Source: an uncultured Bacteroidales bacterium (GTDB lineage: Bacteria > Bacteroidota > Bacteroidia > Bacteroidales > Bacteroidaceae). Taken from it: a DNA stretch of 9,608 bases. Position 1 is the stretch's first letter; every line of letters starts with the position of its first letter. Positions 5,389 to 9,608 of the stretch are shown piece after piece. The position numbers were made by a program, and so were the translations under genes. A model generated the notes under the pieces. That model was not told the DNA's origin. It searched no databases and saw nothing but the letters and a program-made list of their open reading frames with translations. The stretch lies in the NCBI GenBank assembly GCA_902803195.1, contig CADCOX010000215.1, forward strand, positions 1 through 9,608, given 5' to 3'.

Positions 5389-6315
5389 CTACAGCAATTT
5401 ATATTGCTTGGGCGAGTAGCCCGTCATCTTCTTGAAAAAGCGACCAAACATACTCTGCGAAGGGAAATTGAGTTGGTCGCTTACTTGTTTCACGCTTAAC
5501 GTGCTATTACGCAACAAAGCCTTCGCTTCAAGTGATACATACTCGTCAATCCATTGCATGCCATGCTTACCGCTCACTTCCTTTATGATGGTTGAGAGGT
5601 ATTTCGGAGTCAGACACATACGGTCGGCATAAAAACTGATGCTACGCTCTTGAGTATAATAAGTTTCCAGAAGCGTTAAGAAATCATGGAATATTTCCTC
5701 CTTACGATTCAGTGGTTTATTCAATTCAGGTTTGTCATCCATATCCACGTTCAATGAGATGTTCTTCAGCACCCAAATCTCACAGTAGCGCTGAATAACT
5801 TCCTTCTTATAGACATAATCCTCACGTGTCAGTTCGCGACAGATCATCTTATACATCTGAAGGTGATTCTCAAGAACTGCTGGGGCCATATCCCTCACCA
5901 TATAATTATAATAGCGATGAGTAAGGTCCATACGGATACCGACGTTCTTGCGCATCGTCTCCATATAATCCCTGTCAACCATCATACCGCAGAAGCGAAG
6001 GTCATTGCTATATGAGCGACCTTCGAAAATACATCCAGGCATCATAGCCAATAATTGACCTTCATGAATCTCCACCTCGCGAAGGTTCACAATCATACGA
6101 ATGGAACCACGAAGCAAGGTAAGAGTGAAAAACGATTCACATTTTACAGGAAACGATGGTCCATGCGTAGCGAATGGAAATTCACGTTCCAGATTGTCGA
6201 AAGTCACCAATAAATCCTGGAGTCGGCCGGTGCCGAAATTGGCGGGGATCTGAGATATTTGGAAAGAAAGAGGTGCTTGCTGACTTACTTGATTGGTCGG
6301 ATTTTCGTTATTCAT
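5389..6315 (-). CDS. AraC-family transcriptional regulator
   Basis: This 308-residue regulator has an N-terminal cupin-like sensing region and a C-terminal AraC DNA-binding domain. Residues 55-115 show the beta-rich sensor pattern (FTLTLLRGSIRMIVN, then EGQLLAMMPG). Residues 120-200 form a helical linker/dimerisation region. The double helix-turn-helix lies at about 205-306: the first recognition region is SISFYADRMCLTPKYLSTIIKE without its ends (about 226-245), the second runs from VKQVSDQLNF through SMFGRFFKKMTG to the family signature YSPKQYK (300-306). There are no membrane or enzyme segments. ATG 6315 was chosen because a good promoter sits just upstream and leaves a leader of about 20 nt. 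It lies downstream of the helicase on the same strand but has its own promoter. Its ligand and targets are unknown; regulators of this type in gut Bacteroidales often control nearby or distant metabolic genes. Confidence 0.92.
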   Translation of the reverse strand: MNNENPTNQVSQQAPLSFQISQIPANFGTGRLQDLLVTFDNLEREFPFATHGPSFPVKCESFFTLTLLRGSIRMIVNLREVEIHEGQLLAMMPGCIFEGRSYSNDLRFCGMMVDRDYMETMRKNVGIRMDLTHRYYNYMVRDMAPAVLENHLQMYKMICRELTREDYVYKKEVIQRYCEIWVLKNISLNVDMDDKPELNKPLNRKEEIFHDFLTLLETYYTQERSISFYADRMCLTPKYLSTIIKEVSGKHGMQWIDEYVSLEAKALLRNSTLSVKQVSDQLNFPSQSMFGRFFKKMTGYSPKQYKLL

Positions 6316-6341
6316 AAGGCCAAATTCTACTTTTTATGGGA

Positions 6342-6373
6342 CAAAAATAGTTTTTTCCGACGAAATGACCAAA
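6342..6373 (-). promoter_or_regulatory. Bacteroidota-type promoter for the AraC-family gene
   Basis: Read on the minus strand, TTTG (6373-6370) is followed by exactly 20 bases and then TATTTTTG (6349-6342). This matches the Bacteroidota primary sigma consensus TTTG-N19-21-TAnnTTTG at every fixed position. Transcription would start near 6335, about 20 bases before the ATG at 6315. This is the best promoter in the window and shows the regulator is not dependent on read-through from the helicase gene. Confidence 0.8.
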
Positions 6374-6424
6374 CTCGAGCACAACGATATAACTCTTTTT
6401 AGCATATTGGGCCGATATATAGCA

Positions 6425-7954
6425 TTAATTATTTTCTACAAAACAACGGCTCTCGTCGTCTAGTTCTTCTTTAGGCCAATTAACGAGGTAAACAGTCTCA
6501 GTGGCTCGAGTGATGGCTGTGTACAGCCAACGAAAATAATCCGGCCCAAACATATCTTTCGTCACAAATCCTTGATCGACGAATACGCGCTGCCACTGTC
6601 CGCCTTGCGCCTTATGGCAGGTCACAGCATAACCATATTTAACTTGCAGCGCATTGAAGTATGGATCTTCTTTCACTGCTTTCATACGGTCGTGTTTAGT
6701 CGTCAGCTCTGGATAGTCATCCCACACATGCTGAAACAACGCCTCTTGTTGCTGACGGGTCAATGCAGGGGCCTCACTGTTGAGTGTATCGAGAATAATC
6801 GTAGCATCTACTTCTACGTCGTTGAAGTCGGGAAAAGTCAAGGTTACATCAGCAAATCGGAATCCGTGTTCCTCGCGTTCATTACGGAACCTCCGAACGA
6901 CGGCCATATCACCATTAGCAATGAAATCCATAGTCATCCCATCGCCATGCATACCCTTCATCTCATCCACCACCATAGGACTTTTCATACTTCCGGCTCT
7001 CTTCATTCTATCGTCTTGTTCATCATTCTTCACCCAAAAGTAATTGTTTTTGACAATGATTACGCGATCTCCTCCCGATAATTCTTCATCCATGTAGAAA
7101 ATACGTCCACGAATTCCTTGATTGAAAGCATTAGCTCGGACATTAGAGCGTGTAACTACAATGGTCTCATCTTGTCCGCACTCATAATAAGCTTGCTCCA
7201 AGGCCTCAATGAGTTCAGAGCCTGGCATGTTCACCACATCAGACGTCAACCTCAATTTCGGGAATGCGCCAAAGTCCTCATCTGCTATCAAACGACGAAG
7301 CATTGTTGCGTTCCACAGAATCCCGGAGTCTGTAAGTTGTCGTACCACCTGTGTCAATGTTATTTCTACAACTTCAAGTCCGTAACCGCCCAGCATAATG
7401 CGAGAGAGCGCAGGGCTATCTGCTTCTCCGACGGGCGGTAACTGTGCAGTGTCACCAACGAGCATCAACCGACAGCCCTCACCCGAGTATACAAAGTGAA
7501 TCAGGTCATCTAACAAACGTCCCGTACCAAAGGGCGAACCACCTAACCCATCGTTAGCAATCATCGAAGCCTCATCAACGATAAAAAGCGCACCTTTAAG
7601 CAAGTTCACACCTTGAAGAAAATCCGACATCTCACCTGTAAACGCTTTTTGTCTATAGATACGTTTATGGATGGTGTAAGCGGTATGACCCGTATGCATG
7701 GCGAAGACTTTTGCAGCCCGTCCTGTCGATGCCATGAGTACCGTTCGTTGCTGTAGCTGGTCCAAAGCACGCACTAAAGCACCTACCAAAGAGGTCTTTC
7801 CAGTGCCTGCATAGCCCTTCAACACGAACACAGTTTCACGATTCGTGTCGAAAAGGAAATCCGACATCAATTTTACCGCATTTTGTTGCTCTTGAGTGGG
7901 GTTAAATTCGAAATTATCGAAGATGAGACCCCTCATTTGGTCATTTATCGTCAT
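6425..7954 (-). CDS. RecD/Dda-like SF1B DNA helicase
   Basis: This ATP-dependent 5'-3' DNA helicase of superfamily 1B is likely involved in recombination or repair. The motifs are complete and in order: Q-like PTQEQQNAV (19-27), Walker A GYAGTGKT (47-54), Ia ASTGRAAK (75-82), Walker B VDEAS (126-130), III GDTAQLPPVG (167-176), IV VVRQ (203-206), V CHKAQGGQW (446-454), and VI YTAITRA (478-484). Length is 509 residues, against about 460-480 for similar Bacteroidota proteins as I remember them. The excess sits mainly in a Met/Lys/Asp-rich insertion at about 310-345, between VVIVKNNYFWVKN-type and FIANGD segments. It lacks the N-terminal domain of true RecD2 (about 720 residues). ATG 7954 is taken as the start; Met7 is an alternative. 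It diverges from the pseudopilin-like gene across 95 bases. Confidence 0.92.
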   Translation of the reverse strand: MTINDQMRGLIFDNFEFNPTQEQQNAVKLMSDFLFDTNRETVFVLKGYAGTGKTSLVGALVRALDQLQQRTVLMASTGRAAKVFAMHTGHTAYTIHKRIYRQKAFTGEMSDFLQGVNLLKGALFIVDEASMIANDGLGGSPFGTGRLLDDLIHFVYSGEGCRLMLVGDTAQLPPVGEADSPALSRIMLGGYGLEVVEITLTQVVRQLTDSGILWNATMLRRLIADEDFGAFPKLRLTSDVVNMPGSELIEALEQAYYECGQDETIVVTRSNVRANAFNQGIRGRIFYMDEELSGGDRVIIVKNNYFWVKNDEQDDRMKRAGSMKSPMVVDEMKGMHGDGMTMDFIANGDMAVVRRFRNEREEHGFRFADVTLTFPDFNDVEVDATIILDTLNSEAPALTRQQQEALFQHVWDDYPELTTKHDRMKAVKEDPYFNALQVKYGYAVTCHKAQGGQWQRVFVDQGFVTKDMFGPDYFRWLYTAITRATETVYLVNWPKEELDDESRCFVENN

Positions 7955-7990
7955 CTGAAGTGAAAAAAATCAGAGAAAATGAGGTCTATT

Positions 7991-8021
7991 CAAATAATTC
8001 TTTCTATTTTTGCGATGCAAA
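7991..8021 (-). promoter_or_regulatory. Candidate promoter for the helicase gene
   Basis: On the minus strand TTTG (8021-8018) is followed by 19 bases and ATTATTTG (7998-7991). This keeps the TTTG half of the -7 box but has AT for the expected TA. The start would be near 7984, giving a leader of about 30 nt. It overlaps the candidate -7 box of the divergent gene. Confidence 0.35.
8005..8012 (+). promoter_or_regulatory. Candidate -7 element for the pseudopilin-like/DUF3822 unit
   Basis: TATTTTTG matches TAnnTTTG fully. There is no TTTG 19-21 bases upstream. Initiation about seven bases downstream gives a leader of about 30 nt to ATG 8050. It rules against the GTG at 7960 as a start, since that codon would lie upstream of the promoter. 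Confidence 0.42.
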
Positions 8022-8049
8022 TGTAAACAAAAAGCTTCAAATACACATC

Positions 8050-8736
8050 ATGAAAAAGGTTTTTAACGTGCTTTTAGCACTTTGCGTCATCGGCCTGCTG
8101 TTCATCTGCTGGCGTAGTATTCAAGATGACATCGACTTCAACAAGGAGGTCACAGTTCGTGAAAATGCCGTTAAGGCACGTCTTCTCCAAATCAAGGACG
8201 CTCAGGAGCAGTTCAAACTCCAGAGCCCCGAGGCTGCCTATTGCGACAGTCTTTGGAAACTCGTAGACTTCGTCCGCAATGGTCGCATTCCTAAGATTGT
8301 CAAGGAAGGCGTTCTCTCCGACGAACAAATGGAGAAAGGTCTTACCGAGGCCAAGGCAGCTGCCATCGTTGCCCGTGGTAATGCTTCCGAGATTGCCGCC
8401 AATGGACTGCAAGGTTTCCGTCGCGACACCACATGGGTCAACCTCGCCGATTCTCTCTTCGGCGAAGGCTTCAACCCCGACTCCCTCCGCTACATCCCCT
8501 ATGCTGAGGGCGACACCTTCCAACTCCAGACCTTCCTCACCGTAACCCGTTCTGGTACCCAACAGTACGTTATGGAATGCTGCGCTCCTGACGAGTGTTT
8601 CCTCAAGAACATGGGCCGCAATGGCGAGCGCCTCATTGTCAACCGTCGTCAGCTGGCCGATGACATGGGCAGCTACCCAGGTCTGAAGATTGGTGACCTC
8701 AACAACTGGAACAACAATGCCGGCAACTGGGAGTAA
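8050..8736 (+). CDS. Single-span envelope protein with pseudopilin-like N-terminus, unknown function
   Basis: The 228-residue protein matches a pattern I recall from conserved, unnamed Bacteroidales proteins. Residues 4-21 are one hydrophobic helix (VFNVLLALCVIGLLFICW), followed by a charged amphipathic helix (about 30-57, ENAVKARLLQIKDAQEQFKL). A short segment comes next in which type II pseudopilins have Gly-x-Tyr-x-x-x-Leu; here CDSLWKLVDFV (64-74). This arrangement resembles type IV pilin/GspG-like proteins, but no prepilin peptidase motif precedes the helix, so a plain membrane anchor is equally possible. The globular part ends in the conserved-looking tail NNAGNWE. ATG 8050 is preferred to the in-frame GTG at 7960: the signal/anchor starts exactly there and the extension would precede the candidate promoter. 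Its last 20 bases overlap the next gene, and a strong terminator lies just beyond its stop. Confidence 0.82.
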   Translation: MKKVFNVLLALCVIGLLFICWRSIQDDIDFNKEVTVRENAVKARLLQIKDAQEQFKLQSPEAAYCDSLWKLVDFVRNGRIPKIVKEGVLSDEQMEKGLTEAKAAAIVARGNASEIAANGLQGFRRDTTWVNLADSLFGEGFNPDSLRYIPYAEGDTFQLQTFLTVTRSGTQQYVMECCAPDECFLKNMGRNGERLIVNRRQLADDMGSYPGLKIGDLNNWNNNAGNWE

Positions 8737-9562
8737 ATCCTATCACCCATTAAGTCTATCCATCCGCCTGCGTGCGGATGGATTTTCTTTTTTTGTCTGC
8801 GACCCGCAGTCCAATAGCCTCATCCGTGGAGAGCATTTCCACATTGAGAACGGTGAAAGTGTGGCGCTACGGCTCCAACACGAAATTGCGCGTTCCGACT
8901 ATTACAATAGGCAGATAGAGCAAGCATTCGTGCTTGTTGATACACCTTCCACCCACGTACCCCTTGAGGAATTCCATCGTGGCGAGGCCGCCGACCTCTA
9001 CCACTTCACTTTCTCGCAGACCGATAGCCAAGCACAACGCGTAGCTTACACCATTCTTCCTGAGCTCGAATCTGTGGCTCTTTATTCCATTCCCAGCGAC
9101 GTTGAAGAGGTCATCCTGCAGTACTATCCCATGGCACGTTTCTTTGCCGCTCGTGCCATGCTAACTGAACGTTTGTTGCACCTTCATGAGGACATGGCCG
9201 ATCAAGTGGCACGTCTTTATGTCTGCCTTTACGACGGACGCATCGATGTCATCGCTTTTGCCGACAACCATCTACGTTTCCTCAATACTTTCGCCACGAC
9301 CAAGCCCGCCAACATCCAATACTTTGTCCTTAATGTTTGGCAGATGCTCGGACTTGACCCTGAGGATGACCATCTCGTACTTATCACAGAGTCTCCTGCT
9401 ACTGATACTGAAGCTACCCTAACTGTACTCCAACAGGGATTTGGTCTTTATCTTCGCCACATTGACTCTCTAACCTCCGACGACCTCTTTCCACGCGTTC
9501 CACTGGCACGTGAACGACAGATTCCTTTTGACCTCAAAGCTCTCCTCCTCAATCGAATCTGA
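8717..9562 (+). CDS. DUF3822-like protein, possible ASKHA/PilM-type fold
   Basis: About 281 residues, soluble, with no signal peptide or membrane span. The opening LSIRLRADGFSFFV (about 13-26) and the block DGRIDVIAFADNHLRFLNTF (about 173-192), followed by NIQYFVLNVWQMLGLDPE, match my memory of the DUF3822 family of Bacteroidota. The alternation of short beta strands (LYVCLYDG, IDVIAFAD, HLRFLNTF) with a long helix resembles the second lobe of PilM/GspL-type ASKHA proteins; this is inference from pattern. ATG 8717 is the most likely start. A TTG at 8690 and GTG at 8693 lie further upstream, and no ATG follows for over 100 codons, so the gene must begin at or before 8717 and overlap its neighbour by 20 bases. 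That implies translational coupling. A strong intrinsic terminator lies within codons 14-26. In relatives I recall rsmD next to such genes, but it is not in view. Confidence 0.85.
   Translation: MPATGSKSYHPLSLSIRLRADGFSFFVCDPQSNSLIRGEHFHIENGESVALRLQHEIARSDYYNRQIEQAFVLVDTPSTHVPLEEFHRGEAADLYHFTFSQTDSQAQRVAYTILPELESVALYSIPSDVEEVILQYYPMARFFAARAMLTERLLHLHEDMADQVARLYVCLYDGRIDVIAFADNHLRFLNTFATTKPANIQYFVLNVWQMLGLDPEDDHLVLITESPATDTEATLTVLQQGFGLYLRHIDSLTSDDLFPRVPLARERQIPFDLKALLLNRI
8758..8794 (+). terminator. Intrinsic terminator embedded in the start of the DUF3822-like gene
   Basis: ATCCATCCGC (8758-8767) pairs perfectly with GCGGATGGAT (8774-8783) around a 6-base loop, and is followed at once by TTTTCTTTTTTT (8783-8794). 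It lies 21 bases past the stop of the upstream gene, exactly where its terminator would be expected. The same bases encode part of the conserved N-terminal block of the next protein (Ser-Ile-Arg-Leu-Arg-Ala-Asp-Gly-Phe-Ser-Phe-Phe). Confidence 0.85.
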
Positions 9563-9608
9563 TCATTACCATTCTCACATTCCTCATTAAATACCTTAAA
9601 CTTCAAAC
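9563..9608 (+). other. Non-coding tail at window edge
   Basis: These 46 bases follow the DUF3822-like stop. No terminator hairpin is visible. The last 15 bases hold CTTAAAC and TTCAAAC, which resemble the TTTAAAC units of the 3543-3670 element. They could be the start of another such array, but the window ends here. Confidence 0.3.

Noticed and set aside
6374..6424. Imperfect palindrome around 6403-6417 as a terminator of the helicase gene
   Set aside because: It would need a one-base loop and a G-T pair, and no T-run follows on the minus strand.
7960..8049. GTG at 7960 as the start of the pseudopilin-like gene, adding 30 residues
   Set aside because: The added stretch has no homology-like pattern, would lie upstream of the candidate -7 box at 8005, and would place the membrane anchor internally. 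ATG 8050 starts exactly at the anchor.
8690..8716. TTG at 8690 as the start of the DUF3822-like gene
   Set aside because: It is possible, but would overlap the upstream gene by 47 bases and add low-complexity Thr-rich residues. ATG 8717 is closer to the conserved block. The choice does not affect the terminator finding.

Overview
The window reads as chromosomal DNA of a member of the Bacteroidota, most likely order Bacteroidales and plausibly Prevotellaceae. The basis is protein character (ExbB with its own signal peptide, a DUF3822-type protein, AraC regulator style), A-rich leaders mostly lacking Shine-Dalgarno sequences, and at least one promoter of the Bacteroidota form TTTG-N20-TAnnTTTG. 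I see no rRNA, tRNA, CRISPR array, insertion sequence or phage gene. This looks like core genome rather than a mobile island.

Layout. Positions 1-990 hold the 3' part of a trans-polyprenyl diphosphate synthase, followed by a TatD-family metal-dependent hydrolase with a TTG start (1115-1915). A four-gene membrane-energisation operon follows (2079-4721): ExbB/TolQ-type channel, a four-helix membrane protein of unknown function, and two different ExbD/TolR-type proteins. It ends in a strong intrinsic terminator (4764-4801). Next come an Lrp/AsnC regulator (4853-5332) and, convergent to it on the minus strand, an AraC-family regulator (5389-6315) with a clear promoter of its own and a RecD/Dda-like SF1B helicase (6425-7954). 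Diverging from the helicase is a two-gene unit: a single-span envelope protein with a pseudopilin-like N-terminus (8050-8736), overlapping a DUF3822-like protein (8717-9562). The last 46 bases are non-coding.

How the genes fit together. The Exb operon should build a proton-driven motor in the inner membrane, as used to power TonB-dependent outer-membrane transport. No tonB gene is in view, and the four-helix protein is an unexplained subunit or accessory. The last two genes form a translationally coupled pair that I read, by inference, as a pseudopilin-like protein beside an ASKHA/PilM-like partner.

The most interesting structures are not genes. (1) The two long spacers inside the Exb operon (2919-3039 and 3538-3678) share one architecture: tandem 7-8 bp units, a unique core, then the same units inverted, ending at or just before the next start codon. 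The units themselves differ between the two spacers. (2) A textbook intrinsic terminator (10 bp perfect stem plus T-tract, 8758-8794) lies wholly inside the first codons of the DUF3822-like gene, so that gene's expression should depend on read-through or on coupled translation.
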